Positions 41,303 to 51,845 are shown, counted from the first letter of the stretch. The stretch: DNA of 64,000 nucleotides from SABY01 sp964593705 (GCA_964593705.1 CAZQIV010000011.1:1-64000), one strand, 5' to 3'. The notes: generated from the letters alone by a model not told the origin. Program-made: numbers and translations.

Positions 41303-42238
41303 ATGTACAAAACCGAAAGTCTTCTCGCTAACAAATCACCATTTTTACAATTACTGGTGTTAATTATGATGGTTTTGATCTCTGTATTATTCACCTTTTT
41401 GATAGGAATATTGGTTGGCTTGCCTTTTTTTGGAACGGATATTCTTGATTTGCTTTCCGAAGCTTCAAATATGGATAGTCCCGGGGAGATTGCCCTAATG
41501 AAATATTTTCAGGTGGTAAGCCAGATCGGCATGTTTATCATACCTTCCATTACATTTTCGTTGCTGGTTTCAAGGCAAGTTGGTAAGTATTTGAGCTTAG
41601 AAAAGTTCCCAAATAACTTATCTTTAATTTCTGCTTTAATTATAATTTTTACCATATTACCCGGCATCAACCGGCTTGCAGAAATTAATCAAACCATGAC
41701 CTTACCCGGCTGGCTGAGTGGGGTGGAAAACTGGATGCGGGATAGCGAAGAAAGCGCTGCCAGGTTAACCGAGGCCTTCTTAAAAACTGAAACACTTTCC
41801 GGCTTGTTTTTAAATTTATTTATGGTGGCTTTTTTAGCAGCTATTGGCGAAGAATTACTTTTTAGGGGCATCCTGCTCCGGATTTTAAACAATTGGTTTA
41901 AAAACTCCCACCTCGCTATTTGGATAACTGCCATACTATTCAGCATGATGCATTTGCAATTTTTCGGATTCCTTCCACGGCTTGCGCTCGGGGCTTTATT
42001 CGGCTATTTATTGATTTGGTCTGGTTCGCTTTGGCTACCCATTATTGCACACTTTGTAAACAATGCAGCAGCTGTTTTGGTTTACTATTTTTACAACAAG
42101 GAGATGATTGATACACCTGTTGAAAACTTCGGAACCCTAAATGACTCCTTACTTTTTATTATAAGTATTCTTATTTCCTCTGGTTTGCTATTCATGGTTT
42201 ATTTTAGTAACAAAAATAGAAAACCTCAAAATACATAG
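41303..42238 (+). CDS. CPBP family intramembrane metalloprotease
   Basis: A protein of 311 residues with about eight membrane helices. The CPBP (Abi/Rce1-like) motifs are present: AAIGEELLFRGILLRIL (motif 1, EExxxR), FSMMHLQFFGFLPRLALGALFGYLL (motif 2, His) and LWLPIIAHFVNNAAAVL (motif 3, HxxxN). Members are intramembrane proteases or related proteins with varied roles, and no substrate can be assigned here. Monocistronic, with its own TATTTTTG promoter. Confidence 0.9.
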   Translation: MYKTESLLANKSPFLQLLVLIMMVLISVLFTFLIGILVGLPFFGTDILDLLSEASNMDSPGEIALMKYFQVVSQIGMFIIPSITFSLLVSRQVGKYLSLEKFPNNLSLISALIIIFTILPGINRLAEINQTMTLPGWLSGVENWMRDSEESAARLTEAFLKTETLSGLFLNLFMVAFLAAIGEELLFRGILLRILNNWFKNSHLAIWITAILFSMMHLQFFGFLPRLALGALFGYLLIWSGSLWLPIIAHFVNNAAAVLVYYFYNKEMIDTPVENFGTLNDSLLFIISILISSGLLFMVYFSNKNRKPQNT

Positions 42239-42412
42239 CTATTATTCAAATTCATTGCAATAATTATAAATTGATCTTAAACTGTAAAAAAATGTATTTT
42301 TACACAATTAGTTTTTTACACAAAAACAACTTGATTTATTTAACTGAAGTTGGATTTGCCATAAACAAAAGAAACACTATCACCAATAATTATAACTAAA
42401 TTTATTACACTC

Positions 42413-45289
42413 ATGAAATCATTTTATTACTTTGTTATGATGCACTATTTTGTTAATATTTTAATAATGACGATAGCGCTTTTTATTCCATTCCAATTGA
42501 TACATGCTCAGCATTTTGAAAATCATGGAATTGAATCTTTTGACAATTCTACAAAAGACGGATTACCTCCCGGATGGGAATTTGTCCCAAGTACCGGGAA
42601 TCCGCATGGTGTAATAATAGTTTTGGAAGCAAACCCCCGAATCAATGATATTCCGATACATGTTGGCGATTACATAGGAGCATTTTATGAAGATGATTTT
42701 GGCGAATTAAAATGTGGTGGCGCTGATTTTTGGAATGGTACCGAAAATATAATTTTTACCGTTTTTGGGGATAACAATGAAACTCCCGAAAAAGATGGAT
42801 TTAATTATGCAGAAACCATGCATTTTAAAATTTATTACCAGGACAATCAAAAAGACTATGATGTAACAAGCATTGCATGGGATCCATCATATTCCCAAAC
42901 CAACAAATGGATTCCACTGGGATTGTCTTCGGCAATCGATGTGGTTTGTAATATTGAGTTTGATGCTTATGCTACCGTTAGCGAAAACCCAATTTGTAAG
43001 GGGCAAACCATAGATCTGGCAGCAAACATATTTATCGAAACCACGGGCAATTATTCCTATCAGTGGTCATCAAACCCTGCCGGGTTGAACTCTACATCTC
43101 AAAATACCTCACACACACCGCTTGAATCCACAATTTACACACTCGAAGTATTTGACGGAACCAATACTTCTATTCATAATTTACCTGTAGCTGTTTTAAA
43201 CAATCCTGAAATATTCCCGGGAGATGATTTTACCGTATGTGAAAACCAAAACGCTCAATTGGCGGCTCAGGCAACTAATTATTCCGGCATTCTATGGTCA
43301 ACAAATGGTGATGGCACATTTCAAAACCCGGGATCATTGCAAGCAATTTATCATCCGGGCATGCTGGATAAAGAAATTGAAATTGCCGAACTTTCAGTAA
43401 GCGCCTTTCCCATAAACCCGTGTCAGCAGGAAGTTTCAGGTAACCTGATAATTTTTTTACAATCGGTTTCCGAAGTATCGCTCCCTGCAACACTCGAGTT
43501 TTGTGAATTAGAGGATATGATGGTTGAAGCAGAAGCCAGTTTGTATAGCTCTGTCTTTTGGTCAACATCGGGCGATGGCTCATTTTCCAACCCTGAAGCA
43601 TTGATTACACAGTATTTTCCCGGCACTTCGGATTTAAACATCAACGAATTTATTTTAACTGCTGGCGTCAGCAGCTTGTCTCCATGTGAATTAACCAACT
43701 TTGCGCAAGTTTCGGTATCAACATTTAACGGGCCTACCCTTAATGCACCTGATAACAAAGCTGTTTGTGAAGACAACAATGTGAATCTTAACAGTATAGC
43801 CTTTAATTCTTCCTCTACATTATGGACTACCAGTGGAGATGGTACTTTTGAAAACCCTCAAATGGCAAGTACGGTTTATTATCCTGGCATCAGCGACAAA
43901 GAAGCCGGAGGTACAGTTGTTACTGTTTACGCTTTTGGCAATGGTCCTTGTCAGGAGTCGTCAATTTCAAAAAATATTCAGATCATTTTGGTTTCTGTAC
44001 CCACAGCTAATGCCGGAGAAGACCTGCCGGTGTGTAACGGTGGAACAGTAAATCCAACAGGATTTGTAAATAATTCTCCTCTCTTCAGTTGGTCAACCGG
44101 TGGCGATGGTTATTTTAATAATATCTATAGTCAAACACCGGTTTACTATCCGGGCAGTAATGATTTTAATTCACCATCATTTAAGCTCTATCTCACAGCC
44201 ATGGCTAATTATCCCTGCAACCTGCCCGCTGTTGACAGCATAATAATTTATGTACTTCCCGAACCAGAAGTTGAAATTGGACTTAATACTGCTTCGATTT
44301 GCCAGGGAGATAATTATTATTTCGAGCAAGCCATGGCATCAAACTACGCTTCAGTTAATTGGTTTACTATTAATGGAAGTGGAACATTTGATGATAATGC
44401 AATACTAAATCCGACTTACTTTCCTGATCCACAATATGATTTTGCCCTGGGATCGATTATTATTGGCCTTACAGCGCTGCCTCTTGAGCCATGCACAACA
44501 TCAGCAGATGATTTCATAACACTGATAATTACCCCTAATCCTACTATTGATGCAGGTATTGACGCTACAATAATTCAAGGCGAAACATTTACCCCTCAAC
44601 CTGGCGGAGAAAATTACGCTTCGGTTTTGTGGAGTACATCAGGCGATGGTACCTTTGATTTACCGGCAACACTAAATCCGCAATATTTCCCCGGAACAAC
44701 AGACATCTTAAACAATACGGCAACACTAAGTATTGTTGCGCAGCCTTTGAGTACCTGCACCACCATTGCAAGCGACAATATGGTTTTGACTATTCTTAAC
44801 ACGCAAAATATTTCTTTAACACAGGGTATTCAAAGTTTTTCAACATATATTAATGTAGATGATAAAACTTTTGAGGAGGTAATTTCGCCCATAGAAAGCA
44901 AAGTCGTTTTTTCACAGCATTTTTTACAGGTTTACTGGCCCGAATATGATATTAATACTTTTGGGGATTTTGAAGTTGGAAAGGGCTTCGTGCTTGTGCT
45001 AAATGCCGATACATCTTTATCCTTATCAGGTTTTGCAACAACGAATAAAACCATTGCCCTGACAAGTGGATGGAATATTCTCCCAATTCTCACACCCTGT
45101 AGTGTAAGTGCCCAGAATATCTTTAACCAATTAGGACAAACATTAATAATTATAAATGAGGTTGATGGAGACAACACATTTTATCCATCAGGAGGAATTG
45201 CCACACTTGAAAATCTAATGGCTGGCAAATCCTACCTAATTAAAGTGTCTGAAGATAAAAACTTCACTTTTCCTGATTGTGAAAATTAA
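42413..45289 (+). CDS. Giant secreted repeat protein lacking a sorting domain
   Basis: A protein of 958 residues. The signal region ends FQLIHAQ. Residues ~45-190 are a domain shared with the next gene (PPGWEFVPSTGNPHGVII...DVTSIAWDPSY). After an Ig-like segment (~190-265) come six ~85-residue repeats with core [ST]xxGDGTFxxPxxLxPxYFPG and a following LTxxAxPxxPC. The C-terminal ~160 residues (TQGIQSFSTYINVD...SYLIKVSEDKNFTFPDCEN) match an internal domain of the neighbouring protein. It stops there, without the ~270-residue C-terminal region, including the T9SS sorting domain, that the neighbour has. No remnant of that region is seen after the stop codon. It is probably a surface protein with a different export route, or a shortened paralogue. 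Confidence 0.78.
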   Translation: MKSFYYFVMMHYFVNILIMTIALFIPFQLIHAQHFENHGIESFDNSTKDGLPPGWEFVPSTGNPHGVIIVLEANPRINDIPIHVGDYIGAFYEDDFGELKCGGADFWNGTENIIFTVFGDNNETPEKDGFNYAETMHFKIYYQDNQKDYDVTSIAWDPSYSQTNKWIPLGLSSAIDVVCNIEFDAYATVSENPICKGQTIDLAANIFIETTGNYSYQWSSNPAGLNSTSQNTSHTPLESTIYTLEVFDGTNTSIHNLPVAVLNNPEIFPGDDFTVCENQNAQLAAQATNYSGILWSTNGDGTFQNPGSLQAIYHPGMLDKEIEIAELSVSAFPINPCQQEVSGNLIIFLQSVSEVSLPATLEFCELEDMMVEAEASLYSSVFWSTSGDGSFSNPEALITQYFPGTSDLNINEFILTAGVSSLSPCELTNFAQVSVSTFNGPTLNAPDNKAVCEDNNVNLNSIAFNSSSTLWTTSGDGTFENPQMASTVYYPGISDKEAGGTVVTVYAFGNGPCQESSISKNIQIILVSVPTANAGEDLPVCNGGTVNPTGFVNNSPLFSWSTGGDGYFNNIYSQTPVYYPGSNDFNSPSFKLYLTAMANYPCNLPAVDSIIIYVLPEPEVEIGLNTASICQGDNYYFEQAMASNYASVNWFTINGSGTFDDNAILNPTYFPDPQYDFALGSIIIGLTALPLEPCTTSADDFITLIITPNPTIDAGIDATIIQGETFTPQPGGENYASVLWSTSGDGTFDLPATLNPQYFPGTTDILNNTATLSIVAQPLSTCTTIASDNMVLTILNTQNISLTQGIQSFSTYINVDDKTFEEVISPIESKVVFSQHFLQVYWPEYDINTFGDFEVGKGFVLVLNADTSLSLSGFATTNKTIALTSGWNILPILTPCSVSAQNIFNQLGQTLIIINEVDGDNTFYPSGGIATLENLMAGKSYLIKVSEDKNFTFPDCEN

Positions 45290-45716
45290 ATATGTAAACT
45301 ACTGCATATTGGCACTATAATTGCTAATTCACTATTTCCCATATTGATACAGGCACTTTAAACTATTGTGTTATTGTGTTTTAAGAAATATAATATTGGA
45401 TTTAGTGAATATTTTTCCCATATTGAAATTCCATCAATGAAAATATTGCATTTTTTCTGTTTATGAATATTTTAAATTAAAATCGCACAGGGATTCTTAC
45501 TACGATCTGTAAAAAAATATCTTGATTGCATCCTACCCCCCGGCAAAAAAAGAAATTGAGGCTACTATTATCATGAACACCCAAGATATCCCAATAACAT
45601 TTAAAACCCCCGTTCCAACATTTACAACTTTCCAAAATTGAGATTGCAAGATTATCCTTGTATATAAGTGTGCCTCCACGATACTTTTGTTTCACTAGTA
45701 TTTAAAAAACAAAGTG
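45290..45716 (+). promoter_or_regulatory. Gap between paralogues with a strong promoter
   Basis: AT-rich, with no gene. It ends in a good Bacteroidota promoter: TTG at 45658-45660, 21 bp spacer and TACTTTTG at 45682-45689, 27 bases before the ATG at 45717. Thus the second giant gene is transcribed on its own. Confidence 0.55.
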
Positions 45717-48700
45717 ATGAAAACAAAACATATCATACTCGCCGCAATAATCCTCAGCATGATGGCATCAGTATTTACAAATTACGCCGGTGCTCAAAAT
45801 AACGGAATTCCTTCAGGATGGGAATATGTTACAACATCATCCAACCCCCACGGTATTATTATTATGCTTGATGCCAATCCAAGAATAAATGATATCCCAA
45901 TTCAGGCCGGTGATTATATTGGAGCGTTTTTTACCGATGAAAACGGTGATTTAAAATGTGCCGGTGCAGATTTTTGGCTTGGCGATGCAAATATCATATT
46001 CACCGTAAATGGAGATGAAGCAAGTACCCCCGAAAAAGATGGTTTCGCTTACGCCGAACAAATGTATTATAAAGTTTACTCATGGAGCAATCATAAAGAA
46101 TATGATGTTGACGTTTATAGTTTCAGCTCTGCATATTACGGCACAGATCATTGGGTTCCCCTTGGGCTTTCAGCAATAACCAACCTGGTTTGTAATGTTG
46201 AATTTGATGCTTTTGCCTCCGCAAGCCCAAATCCCGTATGCCTCGGTAATGAAATTACACTTTCTGCCAATATCTTTGTTGGGACTACCGGCAATTATAC
46301 CTACATCTGGTCCTCACAACCCGAAGGACTGTCGTCCACAAACCCTGAAATTATTCTTATTCCTGAAATTAGTACAGTTTTCACCTTGCTTGTTTCCGAT
46401 GGAGTGCTAACCTCAAGTCATGAACTAACTGTTGAAGTAAATGAAAATCCAGTTATCGAAGCCGGCGAGGATATAACAATTTGCCCAATGGGTTGTGCCC
46501 CGCTTTCATCAAGCGCACAAAATTTTTCTTCTGTAAATTGGGAAACAAATGGTGATGGCACTTTTTCTAATCAATGTTCAACATGCCCAACCTATTTTCC
46601 GGGTGAAACAGACATTTTAAATGGCAACACCAATTTAACTGCAACTGCCAATCCATTGACAGCATGCAATGTTTATGCTTCAGATGATGTTGAAATTACC
46701 ATTCAATCCATTCCAACAATTGGTGTCCCGACCGAACTTTCGTTTTGTGGGGCACAAAACATTATTATTGATGCAGTTGCTAATAATTATTCAACCATTA
46801 ATTGGAGCAGTAACGGAGACGGAACTTTTGATGATCCTACCATTGAAGAAGTTCAATATTTTCCGGGATCAATCGACCTCCAGTTGGGTGAATTTACACT
46901 TAATATTTGTGCCTCGGCTATTCTACCAGGTGTTGACGAAACCTGCTCACAAATTCATGTAGAAATTATTGATGCCCCAACGGTATTTGCTCCTGCCTCA
47001 CAATCAAAATGCGATAACCTTCCCATACCGGTAACATGCATACCAAAAAATTATTCAGGCCTGTTGTGGACAACCGTGGGAGATGGAACATTTGAAAATG
47101 CTCAAATCCCAAGCACAAAATATTATGCCGGTGAACAGGACAAACTGAATGGCAGCACCTTAGTTACAGTAAATGTTTTTGGTGAGTCGGCCTGCGAAAC
47201 TTTTCCTGTATCAAAAAATATTATCATAAATTTAAACCCCTCACCAAAAGTTGATGCCGGGGAGGGTTCAGTACTTTGCACAAACCAGAATCTACAACTA
47301 AACGGATCAGTTGAAAATTATACATATTTTATGTGGACAACATCAGGTGATGGTAATTTTAGTAATATGATTGCCGAAAACCCAATTTACTATCCAGGCG
47401 CTAACGATTTGAGCAATGGAGACTTCACCTTAACCCTTGTGGCCTATTCTATTTATCCATGTACCGGGGCTATTAATGATGAACTTTATATTGAGATAGT
47501 TGGAGCGCCATCAGTTGAGATAGCCGTGGAAGACAACCTGACATTCCCATCGGGCGCTGCACTTGAAATTGCTTGTACAGCGGATGATTTCCAGTCGATA
47601 TTGTGGGAAACAACAGGTGATGGTGAATTTGATGATCCTTCAAATCTTTCGCCATTATACACTCCCGGAACAAATGACGCAACAGGCAACGATGTTGTGC
47701 TTTCGGTTACCGCTTTTGCAGCCACGAATTGTGGAGCAGATGCCAGCGATGAGGTGATTGTAGCTTTTACACAAATGGCCTCCGTTTCAGCAGGTTCAGA
47801 TGTTACGGCATGTGAAACAGGTGTTGATTTAAATGCAAGCAGTCAGTTTTGTAATTCGTTTGCCTGGGAAACCAACGGAGACGGTGTTTTTAGTGAGCCC
47901 TCATCAGAAACAACATTATACATCCCCGGATCAAATGATATTTTAAACGGAATAGCCGAAGTTTGTATAAATGGTTTTTACGGAGAAAATCAAAGTGTTT
48001 CTGACTGTATTACAGTAAGCTTTATTTCTAATCCGCTTGTTCAAAATAATTCAACACAGACCGAAGTATGTTACAACGAGGTTGCACAATTAGAAATTAT
48101 TGCTACAAATTATTCATCAATCTTTTGGTACACAACCAACGGCGGCGGCCAATTCAGCAGCAATGGCAACACTACCAATACTTACAATCCGTCACCCGCA
48201 GTTGACTATCCCCAGGGATGTATCACAATTTTTGTTTTAGCGCAATCTATATCCCCTTGTTCAACCGTTGCTGAAGAATCATTTGATCTTTGCTTTATTC
48301 CCAATCCGCTTATTCAACCTAATACTACACAGGCAGAAGTATGTTACAACGAGGCTGCACAATTAGAAATTATTGCTACAAATTATTCATCAATCTTTTG
48401 GTACACAACCAACGGCGGCGGCCAATTCAGCAGCAATGGCAACACTACCAATACTTACAATCCGTCACCCGCAGTTGACTATCCCCAGGGATGTATCACA
48501 ATTTTTGTTTTAGCGCAATCTATATCCCCTTGTTCAACCGTTGCTGAAGAATCATTTGATCTTTGCTTTATTCCCAACCCAACGGTATGTGCAGGGGATG
48601 ATGTAACCATAACTGAAGAAGAATCCTTTACTCCGATGCCAACTGTTTGCAATCAAAGTACAATTTTGTGGGAGACTTCCGGTGATGGATATTTCAGCGA

Positions 48701-49985
48701 TGCCACATTATTGAACCCTGAATATTTCCCGGGAAACGAAGATATAAGCAATGGCAACTTAACATTAACGATTACTGCATTTCCGGCAGCAAACTGCAAC
48801 AACCCGGTTATGGATCAAATCGATTTAACCATTCATCGTGTTCAAACTATCTATATCCCGGCAGGATGGAGCGGTTTCTCATCATATATAGAAAATGAAG
48901 ATGCCATTGAAAATGTATTTGCTCCGATAGCTGATTATCTGATTACTGCACAAACATTATCAAATATTTACTGGCCCGAAGGAGGCATTAATACAATTGG
49001 CAATTTTTCAAACACCAAAGGCTATAAAGTAAAAATGAGCGAAGGACATTCCATCAGCATTTCAGGAAAATTTAGCACAAGCACCAGTATCGAATTAACA
49101 GAAGGCTGGAACATAATCCCCATTCTTTCATCATGCTATATCAGTCAATATGATATTGTAAATCAATTTGGCGGCACTTTGCAATTGATGAAAGAAATTG
49201 GTGGAAACGGCATTATTTGGCCCGATCTTAACATTTACAACCTTACAGCAGTAACTCCTGGAAATGCATACCTTGTGGCAGTTAGCCAAAATACTACACT
49301 AACATTTGATGCTTGTGATGCAATGAAGAGCAGTATTACAGGAAACGAAACTTCGTTTACCAACAATACACCCTGGGAAACTCCTGAGCAAACAACAATA
49401 AGCCATAGCATTGCATTTGAGGGTTCGGCTTTGGACAATTTTAATACAGGCGACTTTCTTGGCGCTTTTAACGAACAAGGTATTTGTGTAGGAATAACAG
49501 AAGTTATGGATGGTAATCAAAACTTTGCCATCACAGTATTCGGGGATGAAGCAATGACTACAAATACCGAAGGCATGGAAGAAGGTGAAATTATCGAATT
49601 CCGCATTTACGATACTTACACACAAACCGAAACTCCGGTTGAAGCAACATACAGCCGCGAATACATGCAAGCAAATGGAACATTTACAGAAAACGGCCTT
49701 TCGGTAGTAGAAAATACAACAATTAAAGCGGCATCAATATATGGAGCAAGCGCTAATGCTATTTCACTTTATCCAAACCCATCAAAAGGCATGGTAACAT
49801 TTAACGCGGAAAATAACGATTCAAACTATCACATTACAATAAGCGATATGAGCGGCCATGTAATTATTGAAAATGATTTTACAGGATCTACACAAATGGA
49901 TTTATCAGTTTATCCAAAAGGATTTTTTATGGTAATAATAAAAGGGGACACATATCATAGTACCGAAAAATTAATTCTTGAATAG
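45717..49985 (+). CDS. Giant T9SS-exported adhesin-like repeat protein
   Basis: A protein of 1422 residues with a signal peptide ending FTNYAGAQ. The N-terminal domain (~30-165) is homologous to that of the preceding gene. Nine repeats follow with the core GDG[TX]FxxxxxxxPxYFPG and LTxxAxxxxxC, two of them (about residues 772-953) nearly identical. Next is a domain seen at the C-terminus of the paralogue (IYIPAGWSGFSSYIENEDAI...). Then comes a second domain resembling the N-terminal one (IAFEGSALDNFNTGDFLGAFNEQGICVGITEV). The end is a T9SS type A sorting domain (ISLYPNPSKGMVTFNAEN...KLILE). It should be displayed on the cell surface as an adhesin or matrix protein. A terminator follows. Confidence 0.88.
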   Translation: MKTKHIILAAIILSMMASVFTNYAGAQNNGIPSGWEYVTTSSNPHGIIIMLDANPRINDIPIQAGDYIGAFFTDENGDLKCAGADFWLGDANIIFTVNGDEASTPEKDGFAYAEQMYYKVYSWSNHKEYDVDVYSFSSAYYGTDHWVPLGLSAITNLVCNVEFDAFASASPNPVCLGNEITLSANIFVGTTGNYTYIWSSQPEGLSSTNPEIILIPEISTVFTLLVSDGVLTSSHELTVEVNENPVIEAGEDITICPMGCAPLSSSAQNFSSVNWETNGDGTFSNQCSTCPTYFPGETDILNGNTNLTATANPLTACNVYASDDVEITIQSIPTIGVPTELSFCGAQNIIIDAVANNYSTINWSSNGDGTFDDPTIEEVQYFPGSIDLQLGEFTLNICASAILPGVDETCSQIHVEIIDAPTVFAPASQSKCDNLPIPVTCIPKNYSGLLWTTVGDGTFENAQIPSTKYYAGEQDKLNGSTLVTVNVFGESACETFPVSKNIIINLNPSPKVDAGEGSVLCTNQNLQLNGSVENYTYFMWTTSGDGNFSNMIAENPIYYPGANDLSNGDFTLTLVAYSIYPCTGAINDELYIEIVGAPSVEIAVEDNLTFPSGAALEIACTADDFQSILWETTGDGEFDDPSNLSPLYTPGTNDATGNDVVLSVTAFAATNCGADASDEVIVAFTQMASVSAGSDVTACETGVDLNASSQFCNSFAWETNGDGVFSEPSSETTLYIPGSNDILNGIAEVCINGFYGENQSVSDCITVSFISNPLVQNNSTQTEVCYNEVAQLEIIATNYSSIFWYTTNGGGQFSSNGNTTNTYNPSPAVDYPQGCITIFVLAQSISPCSTVAEESFDLCFIPNPLIQPNTTQAEVCYNEAAQLEIIATNYSSIFWYTTNGGGQFSSNGNTTNTYNPSPAVDYPQGCITIFVLAQSISPCSTVAEESFDLCFIPNPTVCAGDDVTITEEESFTPMPTVCNQSTILWETSGDGYFSDATLLNPEYFPGNEDISNGNLTLTITAFPAANCNNPVMDQIDLTIHRVQTIYIPAGWSGFSSYIENEDAIENVFAPIADYLITAQTLSNIYWPEGGINTIGNFSNTKGYKVKMSEGHSISISGKFSTSTSIELTEGWNIIPILSSCYISQYDIVNQFGGTLQLMKEIGGNGIIWPDLNIYNLTAVTPGNAYLVAVSQNTTLTFDACDAMKSSITGNETSFTNNTPWETPEQTTISHSIAFEGSALDNFNTGDFLGAFNEQGICVGITEVMDGNQNFAITVFGDEAMTTNTEGMEEGEIIEFRIYDTYTQTETPVEATYSREYMQANGTFTENGLSVVENTTIKAASIYGASANAISLYPNPSKGMVTFNAENNDSNYHITISDMSGHVIIENDFTGSTQMDLSVYPKGFFMVIIKGDTYHSTEKLILE
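48030..48575 (+). repeat. Near-identical 273-bp tandem duplication inside the adhesin gene
   Basis: Bases 48030-48302 and 48303-48575 are direct repeats of 273 bp (91 codons). From about 48063/48336 they are almost base-identical, whereas the other repeats of this gene are well diverged. The duplication is therefore recent and keeps the reading frame. Confidence 0.9.
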
Positions 49986-50012
49986 AAATAATTTTTCTTT
50001 GGAAAAAGGGGG

Positions 50013-50046
50013 AAACCTCCGGGGCTAATACTTCGGAGGTTTTTTT
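50013..50046 (+). terminator. Intrinsic terminator of the adhesin gene
   Basis: AAACCTCCG (50013-50021) pairs with CGGAGGTTT (50034-50042), followed by a T-run to 50046. It separates the gene from the convergent NTPase-fusion gene ending at 50080. Confidence 0.8.
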
Positions 50047-50079
50047 ATTTGTAAATTTCAAACTTATAACTGCCACCGA

Positions 50080-51774
50080 TCAATATTTCAAAAGCGCCTG
50101 AGCAACATCTTCTTCACTTTGCACTTTAATATCAACCAGCTCCAAATCGATAATACTCCACTTTTTAATTACTTCTTCAACGAGCGATTTTCTAACAATC
50201 CAGATAAAAACAAACCCTGAATCCAAAATGAGTTGATCGATGGATGAAGCCCATCCTTCGCCCTTCATTTCAAGTGGGCCAACTTCATCAACTACCACGA
50301 AGTCCTTATCCGCGGTTTTACCTGGACTCAGCAGGCTGTATCCAAAATTCTGCCCATCGCGATTGAATCGAAATGGACCAATCTTTTCGCCTGAACCAAA
50401 ATGGATGCTGCAAAGCGGTTTTGATGCTTCTGATTCCAAATCCAATATACTGAATGATGACCGGCGATTATTTTCAAACTCGCCCGGTGCAATAAACCCG
50501 CCAACACGTTTACCATTTTCTTTTAAAATTGCAATAAGTTTGGAAGCAAAGGTGGTTTTACCCCCCTGCTTTTCACCGGTTATGATCACCACCCGTGGCT
50601 TTGATATTATCTTCTTAAACAATTCCAGGAGCAGGTTAGCATTGTCAAGAATACCGGAAATGCTTCTTGCAGGCGATTTAATGATTGCAAGGGGTTTTGG
50701 TGCATTTTTAATTACCCACGGCAGCACCGAAAACGCAAGGCCAAGCGAGAGATAAAGCTGGGAAAAGCCACGTTTCATAAGCAGATTTTTTATTACCGGA
50801 TTACGCATTTCTATACTCACCGATGAAAATCCAACCAAAATTAAAATAGCCCTGATATTCATCTGCACACCGGCAATCAATCCTTCGTGGTTAAACACAT
50901 CTCCTTTATGGAAACCATTATAAAACAGCGTGGCTAAAAATGTAAGCACAATAACCTGGAACCAAAAAAATGGCCGCTTCAAGTGCTTTAACGACTGCCG
51001 GTAATGGAACACTGTAAATAACACATAAAAAAGTATGAATACTAAACCATAAACATAAGAATAACTTATGATAAGCAAACAGACAATTAAAGCAAAAACA
51101 TGAAAGAAAAGCAGCTTTACCGAATAATTTAGATTGGGTTCAAGATGAAAAAAACTACCTGAATTGTATTCCGGGGTTTTTATCATATCAGGGTTTTCAT
51201 TGCCCGGCTTACTTTTCTTTTTCCCAACCAAAAATCCAATGAATGATGCAACAATCCCGAGCAAGGCATAAAAGCCAAACAACATCATTATGGCGTATTC
51301 GGGTTTCAAATTGGTAAACCCGATTTGATCGGTGGCATATTTATAAAGATTAACCAAAATCGTAACAATGTCGAAGCCGTATATCATTAGGAGGTTTACA
51401 ATTTTATGGGCAATGGTGCTCATTAAAGCAAACGACCCACCAATCATATACCCCAGCATATTAGCCCCAAAAAGTCGAACGAAAAATTCCATGAGAAGCG
51501 CCTCGGCCATAATGCCTGTCATGGGGCCCAAAAGAATGGCGCTCGGGGAAATGGATTTCATTAAGGCACAAATTAAGCCGGCACGCCATAGCAGACCTTT
51601 TTGCTTCCAGTGCCTATGAAATGCAACCATCACAACAACACTTATCATGGCCAGTATGGTGCCGGCCATCGGAACACGAAGGTTATGAAAAAAACTCCCG
51701 ACAACAATTTCAAATGTTGCCCATAAACTTCCTACAACACTTGCCTTTAACCAAACATCAGAGAGTTTTTTCAT
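50080..51774 (-). CDS. Membrane protein fused to a THEP1-type NTPase
   Basis: A protein of 564 residues with a rare layout. Residues ~1-190 are about five to six membrane helices with GSFFHNLRVPMAGTILAM and GPMTGIMAEALLMEFF, reminiscent of ECF-transporter S or core components. Residues ~225-370 are a second hydrophobic block with AGVQMNIRAILILVGFSSVSIEMRNP and LLMKRGFSQLYLSLGLAF, reminiscent of CbiQ/EcfT. Residues ~392-564 are a soluble P-loop NTPase of the THEP1 family (PF03266), with Walker A GEKQGGKTT (400-408) and Walker B FVVVDEVGPLE. The fusion suggests an NTP-driven or NTP-controlled membrane machine, perhaps for vitamin or metal uptake. The THEP1 assignment is firm; the transporter parts are inferred from pattern only. 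Confidence 0.75.
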   Translation of the reverse strand: MKKLSDVWLKASVVGSLWATFEIVVGSFFHNLRVPMAGTILAMISVVVMVAFHRHWKQKGLLWRAGLICALMKSISPSAILLGPMTGIMAEALLMEFFVRLFGANMLGYMIGGSFALMSTIAHKIVNLLMIYGFDIVTILVNLYKYATDQIGFTNLKPEYAIMMLFGFYALLGIVASFIGFLVGKKKSKPGNENPDMIKTPEYNSGSFFHLEPNLNYSVKLLFFHVFALIVCLLIISYSYVYGLVFILFYVLFTVFHYRQSLKHLKRPFFWFQVIVLTFLATLFYNGFHKGDVFNHEGLIAGVQMNIRAILILVGFSSVSIEMRNPVIKNLLMKRGFSQLYLSLGLAFSVLPWVIKNAPKPLAIIKSPARSISGILDNANLLLELFKKIISKPRVVIITGEKQGGKTTFASKLIAILKENGKRVGGFIAPGEFENNRRSSFSILDLESEASKPLCSIHFGSGEKIGPFRFNRDGQNFGYSLLSPGKTADKDFVVVDEVGPLEMKGEGWASSIDQLILDSGFVFIWIVRKSLVEEVIKKWSIIDLELVDIKVQSEEDVAQALLKY

Positions 51775-51845
51775 TTTATAATTTTATGCTTCAAAATTCT
51801 TTTGCAAAAAAAAAGCATTGTCCACAAACCGAACAATGCTTTCGT

